Counted from the stretch's first letter, positions 43,986 through 52,890 are shown. The stretch is DNA of 64,000 nt from UBA7672 sp030824255 (GCA_942493305.1 OW818686.1:1550001-1614000), one strand, 5' to 3'. The notes: a model not told the origin generated them from the letters alone. Numbers and translations: made by a program.

Positions 43986-44315
43986 CTACTTGATCCTGAT
44001 CGTCGCCGTGCCCGAGGGGCTGGTGACCTCGAAGGAGTCTCCGGATTTCTTGCCGGCCGGATAAGCCACGCAGGTGTCCGTCGGCTCAAAATTTGAATAG
44101 GTGCAAAGCTTCTCGCCATCGATGCGCCACTTGCCCGTAACCGCGCCGTCCAGGGCGGTAAACGAGCCATCCGGCTTGTAGATGACGTCCACGTCCATGC
44201 CGCCCGCGCTCAGCACGATACCCTTGGTCGTCACTTCCTGCAGGGTCGTTGCGCCCTGCGCGAAAGCGGGCGCGGCCATCGTCAGGGCAAGTGCTGCGAT
44301 CAGGATTCTTTTCAT
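43986..44315 (-). CDS. Small secreted hypothetical protein
   Basis: 109 residues with a signal peptide ending AAPAFAQ (cleavage after about 20). The mature domain is a short beta-rich fold with two Cys (KLCTYSN, TDTCVAY) that probably form a disulphide. No family recognised. A strong terminator follows. Confidence 0.72.
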   Translation of the reverse strand: MKRILIAALALTMAAPAFAQGATTLQEVTTKGIVLSAGGMDVDVIYKPDGSFTALDGAVTGKWRIDGEKLCTYSNFEPTDTCVAYPAGKKSGDSFEVTSPSGTATIRIK

Positions 44316-44421
44316 GGCAGGTCTTGGTCCCGTTCTCGTCGTCCACGCCCAACCGCGCGGCGAGGGATACCTAGCAGTTTCGCTTTTCGTGGCAAACCCG
44401 CACGTGCAGATGGCGCTGCGA

Positions 44422-45636
44422 TTACTTCGCCGTCACGCAGGCCGGTTCGGGGCGGGCAGGCTCAAGGCGTGACATCGGCCAGGCTTCCGCAGGGGGCAGG
44501 CTGGCGCGCATCGGCCAGATACGTGGCGAACAGATGTAAGTCACGCCATCCTCGGCAAAGCGCCTTGCCTGCTCGACAGGGATGTCACCCTCGACGCCCA
44601 CCATGACGCCATGCGACTTCGCCTGTTCGACAGCCGCAGAGACGCGCGCGAAAACCTCGCCCTGAGTCGATGGCTGTTCCAGCGCCCGCTTCGGTATTGC
44701 AAAGCCGATCGCTGCCGGTTGCAGGCGCAGCACCGTGCCGATATCCGGCTCCATCCAGTTGAGTCCGATGGCGGCGCGCGCGACATGCGGCCGGATCGAA
44801 CGCAGGATGTCTTCCAGATAGATGCGCGGATAGCCGGGCTCGACGCAGCTTACCCGCAGGACGCGATAATGCGCCATCTTCCGGTCGAACCGCGCCATCG
44901 CCTGCACCAGCCGCGCCAGGCCCTGCTGGTTGTTGAGGCTGGAGACATGCACTGCCACTCCCACCAGCGATCGTCCCTCGCCCGCGAACAGCTCACGCAT
45001 CGCCGCTTCGGAGGCGTTGAGCTTCCGCTCGTCCATCTCGACATGGCGATGGCTCTGATTGTCCCAGTCCAGCGGCCGCTTCGTGGCTGCATCCACCGGC
45101 GTGATGAAATGCGTCGCCAGCGCCCCGCGCCGTGCATCCCACACAGGCGTCCATCCCATGATCACATCGCCCGGCGCGCGCGTGGTCTGCGGAATGGAAT
45201 CGCGCGTCGCCGAAATCATCGCGCCGAACGCCTGCACGAATTCCTCGACGCTCATCGAATGGTGCTGCGCCTCGATCTTGATGGCGTCGAGATCCGGCTC
45301 GCCAAGGAAGAAGGCGTTAAGGTCCTTCGAGATGCGCTGCGCCGCCAGGTCGGCCAGCACGCCCGTGAACGATCCGAAGACCAGCAGGAATCCGTCCGCT
45401 CCGGCCACCAGCACGTCTTCCGGCGCGATCCTGCGCGAAATGAAATGCCGCGCCACCTGCGCCACGCGCTCGCGTTTCTCGTTCCAGCGCGCGCCATAGC
45501 GTTCGCGGATCTGGGCGATCCCCACGAACTGGAACTGCGCCACGTCCAGCGTCGTCCGCCCGTTGGCGAGACGCCGGATACGCTCGGCGAGGTTCAGCCC
45601 GCCCGGCGTTTCGTTCTCTGTGTCGATCCTGCTCAT
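44422..45636 (-). CDS. Hypothetical protein, possible degenerate GGDEF/EAL-like signalling protein
   Basis: 404 residues with no signal peptide or membrane segment. An N-terminal helix is followed by a region that resembles a degenerate GGDEF domain (AGADGFLLVFGSF where GGDEF would be expected) and a C-terminal half resembling a TIM-barrel EAL-type fold (NWMEPDIGTVLRLQPAAIGFAIPK, VMVGVEGDIPVEQARRFAEDG). The Glu/Asn/Asp metal residues of active EAL enzymes are not clear. I read it as possibly catalytically dead, perhaps an adaptor that senses c-di-GMP or another protein, with low certainty. Confidence 0.55.
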   Translation of the reverse strand: MSRIDTENETPGGLNLAERIRRLANGRTTLDVAQFQFVGIAQIRERYGARWNEKRERVAQVARHFISRRIAPEDVLVAGADGFLLVFGSFTGVLADLAAQRISKDLNAFFLGEPDLDAIKIEAQHHSMSVEEFVQAFGAMISATRDSIPQTTRAPGDVIMGWTPVWDARRGALATHFITPVDAATKRPLDWDNQSHRHVEMDERKLNASEAAMRELFAGEGRSLVGVAVHVSSLNNQQGLARLVQAMARFDRKMAHYRVLRVSCVEPGYPRIYLEDILRSIRPHVARAAIGLNWMEPDIGTVLRLQPAAIGFAIPKRALEQPSTQGEVFARVSAAVEQAKSHGVMVGVEGDIPVEQARRFAEDGVTYICSPRIWPMRASLPPAEAWPMSRLEPARPEPACVTAK

Positions 45637-45802
45637 GCGACAGTCACCTGCCGTCCACCCTGCGCGGGAGAATGCAGGGCAGGGCGTGGGAATTCATTTA
45701 AATCGTTTTGTGAAATTCGCCGGATTGCCGCCCCCGCGTCCTTGCAAGTCGTGTAAATCAAGCAATGTTGCCGTGGGGGTAGTGGTGCAGAGGAATTCTG
45801 GG

Positions 45803-47345
45803 ATGACCGTCGCCGTGCGGACTGGCCTCCTGTCGGCGCTTGTCGCCATGCTCGTCGCCTGCGGCGGCGGCGGCGGCGGAAGCTCCCCCCACACCCCCCC
45901 CGCCTCCCCCCCCACCCCCCGGCCCCAATGCACCCCCGTCATTCACATCGCCGGCAACGCTGACCGTGCGGGAGAATGTGGCGGGCGTTGTCTACCGCCC
46001 GGTCGCATCCGATCCGGAAGCCGCCGCGCTCACCTACACGTTCGGTGGGCCTGACGCTGCGCGCTTTGTTCAGAATCCTGTAACGCGAGAAATCCGCTTC
46101 GCCGCGCAGCCCGACTTCGAGGCTCCGGCCGACGCCAATGGCGACAACGTCTACAGCGTCTTCTTCACCGCGTCCGACGGCGTCAACTCCACCATGCGCA
46201 ATGTGGACGTCACCGTCTCGAACGTCGCAGCCGGCTTCCGTGTTCGCCGCCTTGCCACGGGCATCGCCGCGCCGATCTATGTCACCGGGCTTCCCGACGG
46301 CACCGGCCGCCTGGCGGTCGTCCAGCGCGGCGGCGTCATCCGCATCTTCAACCCGTCGACTGGCGCGTTCGAGGCCACTGATCTCCTCAACATTTCGAGC
46401 CAGGTGGACACGACCGGAGAGAAGGGCCTGCTCGCGATGGCGTTCTCGCCCAACTTCGTGACGGACCGCACCTTCTACCTTCATTTCAACCCGACCTCGG
46501 CCAACGTGACCGAGATCCGGAAATACCAGACGCAGGCGAACAACCTCGCAGTGGCCGACACGGCGACAGCCGACGCCATCCTCACCATTCCGCAGCCGTC
46601 CGCTTCGAACCACAAGGGCGGCACGCTGACGTTCGATCGACAAGGGCGCCTGCTCATCAGTCTCGGCGATGGCGGCAACACACCGGAGACCGCGCAGCAG
46701 ACATCAAGCCTTCTCGGCAAGATCCTGCGGATCGATCCGGCGACGGACGGCTTCCCGGCTGACACTGCGCGTGACTATTCCATCCCGTCGCAGAACCCTT
46801 ACGCCTCCAGCGGCGGCCTGCCCGAAATCTACGCCTCCGGCTTGCGCAACCCGTTCCGCATGAGTGTCGACACCGTTGGCGGCGATCTCTTCATCGGAGA
46901 CGTGGGGGAAGGCGCGCTCGAAGAGGTCGACCGGATTCCCGAGGCGCGCACAGGCGTCATCAATTTCGGCTGGAGCCAGCGCGAAGGCTCGCAGCCTTTC
47001 AATGGCGGCGCCGACAGCGCGGCGTTCACCTTGCCTGTCACCGAATATGGTCGCGGCTTCGGCAGTTCGATCACGGGCGGCGTCGTCTATCGCGGCCCGG
47101 TGGAAGACCTGCAGGGCCAGTACATCTTCGGCGACTTCATCTCGGGCAATCTCTGGTCCGCGCCGATCGCCAGTCTCACGGTCGGAAGCGTGCTGCCCGT
47201 GGGAAGCCTCACCGTGCGCAACACATCCTTCGCGCCGGATGCCGGTGCGCTCAGCCAGATCGTCAATTTCGGCACGGATATCGAAGGCAATCTGTACTTC
47301 GTGTCGATTGGCGGCAGCCTGTTCCGGCTGGAGCCGCTGCCGTAA
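45803..47345 (+). pseudogene. Glucose/sorbosone dehydrogenase-type lipoprotein, reading frame split in a C-rich tract
   Basis: The true start is the ATG at 45803, with SD GAGGA. It opens a lipoprotein signal ending in AMLVAC (Cys20) and a Gly-rich linker, but that frame runs out in a tract with two C8 runs (45894-45901, 45906-45913). The remaining 460-odd residues continue in a different frame, beginning around 45900: a cadherin-like strand region (LTVRENVAGVVY...) then a PQQ-type sugar dehydrogenase propeller (LATGIAAPIYVTGLPDG, RLLISLGDGG, YASGLRNPFRMS, FIGDVGEGALEEVDRIP). Removing one C (or adding two) makes a single 510-residue lipoprotein. It may be phase variable, an assembly error or a decaying gene. 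Confidence 0.85.
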
Positions 47346-47356
47346 GCGAAAACGCA

Positions 47357-47383
47357 GTGAAGGGCGGGTCAGCCGCCCTTCAC
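47357..47383. terminator. Hairpin over the end of two convergent genes
   Basis: Perfect 11-bp inverted repeat gtgaagggcgg/ccgcccttcac with a 5-base loop. It spans the stop of the minus-strand glycosyltransferase and lies just after the plus-strand dehydrogenase stop, so it may work for both strands. U-tracts are weak. Confidence 0.6.
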
Positions 47384-48403
47384 GACCCGCTCATAAAAGG
47401 CCAGCGAGTCGCGCACATAGGCTTCGCGCGTGAACGTCGCCTCATAGCTGGCGCGGCCGCCTGCAACCAGCGTTGCCGCGAGGCCCGGCTCTTCGATCAC
47501 GCGGCGCATGGCGTGGGCGAGCGCGTCGACATCGTTCTTGGGGATCAGGAGACCGTTGACCCCATCGACGACATAGGCAGCCGGTCCCACGGCATCCGCC
47601 GCCACCAGCGCGCGCGAGGCCGCCCACGCATCCACCGTCACCGTACCGAACGGCTCATAGCGCGACGGGAAAGCGACGAAGGTGGAGGCCGCCAGCAGCG
47701 CGCCGCGATCATTTCGCCAGCCGAGAAAGCGCACGCGATCATCGAGGCCCAGTCGTGTCGCGTGGGCCTTCAGCTCCGCCTCAAGCGGACCATCGCCCGC
47801 GATCCACACATAAAGGCCCGGAACCTTCGCCGTCGCATCGAGCAGCGTGTCGAGGCCCTTCTTCTCGTGCAGCCGCGCGAGCGCCAGCGCGACGGGCGCG
47901 TTCGCAGGCGTATTCAACGCCGCGCGGTCCGCCGGCGCGACGCCCTTGAAATCAGCATAGGTGTGGATGATCACGGAGCGATTTTCGGCCACGCCCTGTT
48001 CGCGGATATGGCGGAGCAGGTCCTTGGTCAGGCCGACATGCCATTCGCAATTCTGAAAGCGCGCCAGCTTGTAATAGCCGCCATACCACGCGATCGACCG
48101 CGCCCTGAAAGACGCCGGCGCAAATTCGCCCGCGCGTCCCATCCAGTATTCCGCCACATCCGGCTTGAACTCGCGGATGAGTTTCGCAATCGCGCCCTTC
48201 GTCGGGAATGGCCACAGCTTGTTGAAGGTCGCCGTCTCGACGCGGATGCCCTTGTCGCGAAAGCTCTTGAGGCGGAACGCATTGTCCGCCCGCGTGACAA
48301 CAGCTTGCTCCACGCCTGTATCGGCCAGCGCCATCACGCCTTCCAGCATGATGTTCTCGGCCCCGCCTTCCTTGGCGCCTGCCATGACATGAAGAACGCG
48401 CAT
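47369..48403 (-). CDS. Family 4 glycosyltransferase (GT-B, group 1)
   Basis: 344 residues. N-terminal acceptor domain (LHVMAGAKEGGAENIMLEGV), a central linker, and a C-terminal donor domain with the conserved GPLEAELKAHATRLGLDDRVRFLGWRND and AFPSRYEPFGTVTVDAWAASRALVAADAVG, whose E-x7-E-like region binds the nucleotide sugar. The product could be a surface glycan or lipid. No other glycan genes are adjacent; it is divergent from the arsenic operon. Confidence 0.92.
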   Translation of the reverse strand: MRVLHVMAGAKEGGAENIMLEGVMALADTGVEQAVVTRADNAFRLKSFRDKGIRVETATFNKLWPFPTKGAIAKLIREFKPDVAEYWMGRAGEFAPASFRARSIAWYGGYYKLARFQNCEWHVGLTKDLLRHIREQGVAENRSVIIHTYADFKGVAPADRAALNTPANAPVALALARLHEKKGLDTLLDATAKVPGLYVWIAGDGPLEAELKAHATRLGLDDRVRFLGWRNDRGALLAASTFVAFPSRYEPFGTVTVDAWAASRALVAADAVGPAAYVVDGVNGLLIPKNDVDALAHAMRRVIEEPGLAATLVAGGRASYEATFTREAYVRDSLAFYERVVKGG

Positions 48404-48519
48404 CGGACCTGTCCGTGTCTGAGCCGGGCTGGATACCTGCTTCGGTCAGTCAGGGCAAACACCGGCCAGGCTTGCGATCTGCGCCGCCAGACGGCGCGTT
48501 CAGGCGGCGCGTCCATAAC

Positions 48520-48535
48520 TTCGAGTATTTTCGAA
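48520..48535 (+). promoter_or_regulatory. ArsR operator-like palindrome, site 1
   Basis: TTCGA-N6-TCGAA inverted repeat (48520-48524 and 48531-48535), placed 44 bases upstream of the arsR ATG in an AT-rich island. It matches the architecture of dimeric ArsR/SmtB binding sites. See site 2. Confidence 0.65.
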
Positions 48536-48574
48536 ATAACAATTGACCGGCTATCCGGCGCGCTGCACTGCTAT

Positions 48575-48590
48575 TTCGATGAAACTCGAA
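48575..48590 (+). promoter_or_regulatory. ArsR operator-like palindrome, site 2, over the start codon
   Basis: The same TTCGA-N6-TCGAA pattern (48575-48579 and 48586-48590). It overlaps the arsR start codon at 48579. Centre-to-centre distance to site 1 is 55 bases. Confidence 0.55.
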
Positions 48591-48917
48591 AAAGCATCTG
48601 CGCAGCTCGGGGCCCTCGGAAGCCCGGTGCGTCTCAGGATCTACCGGATTCTGGTCAGGGCAGGGGCTGATGGTCTTTCCGTTGGGGCGGTTCAGGACAG
48701 GATCGGCATGGCTGCATCCTCGCTGTCCCACCACATCAAGGAACTGGTCGCGACCGGCCTCGTCACGCAGGAGCGTCAGGCCACGGCCCTGATCTGCCGG
48801 GCGCATTATCCGGCCATGAATGCGCTGATCGGTTATCTGTCCGACGAATGCTGTGCCGATGGGGCATCTGCGGATGCGTGCGCGCCCGTCGCCTGTTCGA
48901 CGAAGGCGAACCCATGA
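48579..48917 (+). CDS. arsR: ArsR-family arsenic-responsive repressor
   Basis: About 112 residues from the internal Met; the upstream frame lacks an SD. Winged-helix fold (LGSPVRLRIYRILVRAG, VQDRIGMAASSLSHHIKELVATGLV). The classical ELCVCDL arsenic site of the recognition region is absent; instead Cys cluster at the C-terminus (Cys91, Cys92, Cys101, Cys106), as in the C-terminal As(III) sites of the A. ferrooxidans-type ArsR. It should repress its operon until As(III) binds. Its stop overlaps the arsH start. Confidence 0.9.
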   Translation: MKLEKASAQLGALGSPVRLRIYRILVRAGADGLSVGAVQDRIGMAASSLSHHIKELVATGLVTQERQATALICRAHYPAMNALIGYLSDECCADGASADACAPVACSTKANP

Positions 48918-49636
48918 GCGCGTCCATACCCCAACTTCCTGCCGCCAACACGGCCGCCCTGCTCATGCCCGATCCCGACAGGCTTTCAGTCGTGCTGTCC
49001 ACGCACAAGCCGCGCATCCTGATGCTGTATGGGTCTCTGCGCGCGCGTTCCTACAGCCGTTTCCTGACATTCGAGGCGGCGCGCCTGCTGGAGCATTTCG
49101 GCGCCGAGGTGAAGATCTTCGATCCCGCCGGATTGCCGCTGCCGGATGACGCTACGCCGGATCATCCCAAGGTGCTGGAACTGCGTGAGCTGAGCCAGTG
49201 GTCGGAAGGGCAGGTCTGGACCAGCCCCGAACGTCATGGCGCGATGACAGGCGTGATGAAATCGCAGATCGACTGGATACCGCTGGCCATGGGTGCGATC
49301 CGGCCAACACAGGGACGGACGCTTGCCGTCATGCAGGTGTCCGGCGACTCGCAATCCTTCAACGCGGTGAACCAGATGCGCGTTCTGGGCCGGTGGATGC
49401 GGATGATCACAATTCCGAACCAGTCGTCGGTGGCGAAAGCGTTTCAGGAGTTCGATGAGGACGGACGCATGAAGCCATCATCCTATTACGACCGTGTCGT
49501 CGATGTGATGGAAGAGCTGGTGAAGTTCACGCTGCTGACGCGGGATGTCTCTGATTATCTCACCGATCGTTACAGCGAGCGCAAGGAAAGAGCCGCAAAG
49601 GCTGACAGGCGCGCCGCCGAACCTGCGTCGCTGTGA
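48914..49636 (+). CDS. arsH: ArsH, NADPH-dependent FMN organoarsenical oxidase
   Basis: About 240 residues from the ATG overlapping the arsR stop (ATGA). Flavodoxin-like NADPH-dependent FMN reductase, ArsH branch: ILMLYGSLRARSYSRFLTFEAARLLEHFG, SPERHGAMTGVMKSQIDWIPL, QSFNAVNQMRVLGRWMRMITIPNQSSVAKAF. ArsH oxidises trivalent methyl- and aryl-arsenicals to the less toxic pentavalent form. Second gene of the arsenic operon. Confidence 0.94.
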   Translation: MSASIPQLPAANTAALLMPDPDRLSVVLSTHKPRILMLYGSLRARSYSRFLTFEAARLLEHFGAEVKIFDPAGLPLPDDATPDHPKVLELRELSQWSEGQVWTSPERHGAMTGVMKSQIDWIPLAMGAIRPTQGRTLAVMQVSGDSQSFNAVNQMRVLGRWMRMITIPNQSSVAKAFQEFDEDGRMKPSSYYDRVVDVMEELVKFTLLTRDVSDYLTDRYSERKERAAKADRRAAEPASL

Positions 49637-49642
49637 TCGACG

Positions 49643-50314
49643 ATGCGCGTTGCTCTGACAAAGCGTGTCGTCGCCGAAGCACTGGGATCGCTTATCCTGA
49701 CAGCAACCGTTGTGGGATCAGGCGTTCTTGCAAGCCGGCTCGCGGACGGCAATGACGCCATAGCGCTTCTGGGCAATACGGCGGCGACCGGGGCGATGCT
49801 GTTTGTCCTGATTTCGGCGCTGGGTCCGATCTCGGGCGCGCATTTCAATCCCGCTGTGACGCTGGTGATGGCGCTGAAGCGGGACATTTCCGCGACTGAC
49901 GCCGCGGCGTATGTTGCTGTGCAGATTATCGGCTGCGTGCTTGGCGCATGGTTTGCGCACTACATGTTCGATCTGCCGCTGCTTCAGGTGTCGTCGCATG
50001 TGCGGGAGGGCGCGCCGCAGATCGCAAGCGAGGCGGCGGCGACATTCGCGCTGGTGTTTGCGATCCTGTTCGTCTCGCAATGGCGGGCAAGCGCGGTTCC
50101 GGCTGCAGTCGCGCTCGTCATCACCGCCGGATACTGGTGGACGGCCAGCACATCCTTTGCGAATCCGGCGATCAGCATTGCGCGCGCGCTCAGCGACACG
50201 TTTGCCGGCGTGCGGCCGGAGGACGTTCCGGGGTTCATCGCCGGACAGATTGCCGGCGCGCTGCTGGCGTGGCTGGCGAGTATGGCGTTGCTTTCGAAGG
50301 AGCCGCAGGCATGA
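49643..50314 (+). CDS. aqpS: Aquaglyceroporin AqpS-like arsenite channel
   Basis: 223 residues, six transmembrane helices. Two NPA boxes: HFNPAVTL (69-71) and FANPAISIAR (174-176). The residue after the second NPA is Ile177, where canonical aquaporins have the selectivity-filter Arg. From memory, S. meliloti AqpS has Val at this position. In that organism AqpS lets As(III) made by ArsC leave the cell downhill. The genetic setting here (arsR-arsH-aqpS-arsC) matches that model, with no ArsB or Acr3 pump in the window. Confidence 0.9.
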   Translation: MRVALTKRVVAEALGSLILTATVVGSGVLASRLADGNDAIALLGNTAATGAMLFVLISALGPISGAHFNPAVTLVMALKRDISATDAAAYVAVQIIGCVLGAWFAHYMFDLPLLQVSSHVREGAPQIASEAAATFALVFAILFVSQWRASAVPAAVALVITAGYWWTASTSFANPAISIARALSDTFAGVRPEDVPGFIAGQIAGALLAWLASMALLSKEPQA

Positions 50315-50745
50315 GCGAGACATTTCCGGTCGTCATCCATCACAATCCGGACTGCGGGACGTCGCGCAACGTGCTGGAGATCATCCGGGCGGCAGGCCAC
50401 GAGCCGGTCGTCATCAACTATCTGGAAACCGGGTGGACACGGCCACAGCTGCTGGCGCTGTTCGCGGCTGCTGGGCTGACACCGCAATCCGCGCTGCGGA
50501 CGACGAAGTCGCCTGCGGCTGAACTTGGCTTGCTGGAGCCGGGCGTCAGCGAGGCCGCCATTCTTGACGCCATGACCGTCCATCCGGTCCTGGTGAACCG
50601 GCCCATCGTGGCGACGCCAAGGGGCGTGCGTCTCTGCCGTCCCAGCGAAGTCGTGCTCGATCTGCTTGACCGCCTTCCGGCCGGACCGCTTGCCAAGGAA
50701 GACGGTCAGCTGATCATCGACGCCGAGGGACGGCGGGTGGTTTGA
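50311..50745 (+). CDS. arsC: Glutaredoxin-dependent arsenate reductase ArsC
   Basis: 144 residues, ATG overlapping the aqpS stop (ATGA). ArsC of the glutaredoxin/GSH type: nucleophile Cys15 in HHNPDCGTSRN, the arsenate-binding Args in ALRTTKSPAAELG, VNRPIVATP and RLCRPSEVV (equivalents of R60, R94 and R107 of E. coli ArsC). It reduces arsenate to arsenite in the cytosol, which then leaves through the channel encoded just upstream. Confidence 0.96.
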   Translation: MSETFPVVIHHNPDCGTSRNVLEIIRAAGHEPVVINYLETGWTRPQLLALFAAAGLTPQSALRTTKSPAAELGLLEPGVSEAAILDAMTVHPVLVNRPIVATPRGVRLCRPSEVVLDLLDRLPAGPLAKEDGQLIIDAEGRRVV

Positions 50746-50929
50746 GGGCGGACTTGCGTCCAGGCATGACGCGCTTTCGCCGGCCTGGGGGCGGGTCACA
50801 AGCGGCCGCTGCGGCGTCCTGACCCGGTAAGCACCCGTTTTTCAAGGAAATACGACCAAATCTGCCGCAAACAGCGGTTGAAGCTGCCGGGCTTCCCACG
50901 TAGTTTCCGCCCGCTTCCCGGAGATCTTG

Positions 50930-52231
50930 ATGTCCTATCGCCTGTTCGGCGCCGAAACCTCGGCCTATTCGACCAAGATGCGGTCGTACCTGAAATACAA
51001 GGGCGTGCCGTTCGACTGGGTGCCGCGCACCCAGGAGACCGAGGATGAGCTGAAGCGCGTCTCGCGTTTCGCGACGCTGCCCGTTCTGGTCACGGCGTCG
51101 GGTTTCGCGGTGCACGACACCACGCCGCTGATCGAGGCGCTTGAGGCTGACAGCCCGGAGCCTTCCGCGATGCCGGCCGACGCCGCTGTCGGCTTCCTCG
51201 CCTGCGTGCTCGAAGAGTATGCCGATAGCTGGCTCGCCAAGACGGTCTTCCACTACCGCTGGACGCGGAAGAAGGACCAGCGCCTCGCGGCCACGCGCGC
51301 CATCGAGGACTACTACACGCAGACCCCGCCGGCTGATCGCAAGGCCGCCGAAGATCTCACCATCGAGACGATGGCCGGCCAGCTCAAGCACATGCAGCTC
51401 GACGGCGATCTTGGCGACGTGCTGGAGAAATCCTTCAAGCGTTTCGTCAAGCTGCTCGACGAGCATCTCAGGAAACACCTCTTCATCTTCGGCGAGCGTC
51501 CCTCGATCGCGGACTTCGCCATCGCAGGCCAGCTGATCCAGCTGATGAAGGATCCGACGCCGGCGAAGATCATCGAGAAGGACGGCGAGTTCGTCGCCAA
51601 ATGGTGCGAGTTCATGGCCGCGCCGACCGCCTCGGGTCCGTTCGCCGCGCTCGAGGATCTGCAGCCGACACTCGGCGCCCTGTTCCACGATGATCTCGCG
51701 CTGTTCTTCCTGCCGTGGGCGGCGGAGAATCTCGAGAACTCGCTGGCCGGCAATGAGACGTTCACCGTCACGCTGGGCAAGGATGCGATCACGCTGGCGC
51801 CGCTACGCTCGTCCGCGCGCTCCTTCCGCGAGCTGCGCCGCAAGTTCGTCGGCGGCCAGACGGTCGAGGCGCTGAAGGCCTTCACCGACGCTGCCGACGC
51901 GACTGTCTTCCTGCTGCGTCCGCAACGCACCGAGCCTGTCGCGCCCGTCGCTCAGGAAGACGCCGAGCCGGTCGCCGCTGATGAAGCAGCTGCGGATGGT
52001 GTCGAGCCTGCCGAGGCTGATGCCGCTGACGCTCCCCGCCGCAAGCGCCGCCGCCGCCGTGGCGGCAAGGGGCGCGGTGAGGGCGCTGCTGATGAAGCAG
52101 GCGCTGACGCTGCCGAGGGTGAAGCCGTGGAAGCTGTGGCGGACGACGCTCCGGAAGACGCGCCGGTCGATGTCGCTGCCGATGCAGACGTCGCGCCGGT
52201 CGACCCGGCCGCTGACGACCGCGAGCCCTGA
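50930..52231 (+). CDS. Glutathione S-transferase-like protein with long disordered, Arg-rich tail
   Basis: About 433 residues from the ATG (a TTG one codon earlier is possible). Residues 1-80 are a GST thioredoxin-like domain (YRLFGAETSAYSTKMRSYLKYKGVPFDW, TLPVLVTASGFAVHDTTPLIEAL); about 85-240 form a GST helical domain. A further region to about 335 is unassigned. The last 95 residues are low complexity: acidic Ala/Glu/Asp/Val repeats around a basic core RRKRRRRRGGKGRG (about 370-383). That tail is like the ends of RNase E and other RNA-binding scaffold proteins. The GST core may not bind glutathione. No neighbour explains the tail. Confidence 0.8.
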   Translation: MSYRLFGAETSAYSTKMRSYLKYKGVPFDWVPRTQETEDELKRVSRFATLPVLVTASGFAVHDTTPLIEALEADSPEPSAMPADAAVGFLACVLEEYADSWLAKTVFHYRWTRKKDQRLAATRAIEDYYTQTPPADRKAAEDLTIETMAGQLKHMQLDGDLGDVLEKSFKRFVKLLDEHLRKHLFIFGERPSIADFAIAGQLIQLMKDPTPAKIIEKDGEFVAKWCEFMAAPTASGPFAALEDLQPTLGALFHDDLALFFLPWAAENLENSLAGNETFTVTLGKDAITLAPLRSSARSFRELRRKFVGGQTVEALKAFTDAADATVFLLRPQRTEPVAPVAQEDAEPVAADEAAADGVEPAEADAADAPRRKRRRRRGGKGRGEGAADEAGADAAEGEAVEAVADDAPEDAPVDVAADADVAPVDPAADDREP

Positions 52232-52263
52232 TAACCAGCCGCTGACGCCCGGAACGGCCAACT

Positions 52264-52890
52264 ATGGATGTCCTTCTCCAGTCGCCGGTTACGCTTGCTC
52301 TGCTTGCGGCGAACATCCTGCTGTCCGTGTTCGCGCTAAGCAACGCCGAGACCATGGAGAAGGTCGACTTCCACGTCGCGCGGATGCGCGGGGGGAAGCA
52401 GCTCTATCGCTGGATCACGTCCGCCTTCGTGCACACCGGGCCGTTTCACCTGTTCCTGAACATGTACGCGCTCTACATATTCGGCCCGGTGTTCGAGCAT
52501 AGCCTCGGCGTCGTTCCCTTCCTCGTGATCTATTTCGGATCGCTGCTCGGAAGCTCGGCGCTCATGTGGATCGAGCATTTTCGTGATCCGAACTACCGCG
52601 CGGTCGGCGCGTCCGGCGCGCTGTCAGGCCTGACGCTCGCCTTCGCCATGTTTGCGCCCATGGCCCAGTTCGGCCTCTTCTTCGTGTTCGACATGCCGGC
52701 CTTCGTGTTCGCGATCCTCTACGTCGTCCTGTCCGCGTGGGCCTCCTCCAGCGGCGCGCTTCCGGGCATCGCGCACGCGGGCCATCTTGGCGGCGCACTG
52801 GCCGGCATTGCCATCGTGTGTATCTGGTGGCCGGACGTGCCGCAGGACATGATCGACCAGATCATCGCGGGCACGCGCGGCTTCCTGTAG
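52264..52890 (+). CDS. Rhomboid-family intramembrane serine protease
   Basis: 208 residues, six predicted transmembrane segments. Rhomboid hallmarks: HTGPFHLFLNMYAL (57-70, with the oxyanion-region His and Asn), catalytic Ser118 in GASGALSG, and the partner His174 in HAGHLGGALAG. Cleaves substrates within the membrane. A strong bidirectional terminator follows (52922-52966). The gene follows the GST-like gene by 32 bases. Confidence 0.93.
   Translation: MDVLLQSPVTLALLAANILLSVFALSNAETMEKVDFHVARMRGGKQLYRWITSAFVHTGPFHLFLNMYALYIFGPVFEHSLGVVPFLVIYFGSLLGSSALMWIEHFRDPNYRAVGASGALSGLTLAFAMFAPMAQFGLFFVFDMPAFVFAILYVVLSAWASSSGALPGIAHAGHLGGALAGIAIVCIWWPDVPQDMIDQIIAGTRGFL

Noticed and set aside
45880..45925. 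Cytosine runs read as a CRISPR-like or satellite repeat
   Set aside because: No regular repeat and spacer unit; it is low-complexity coding sequence for Pro/Ser residues.
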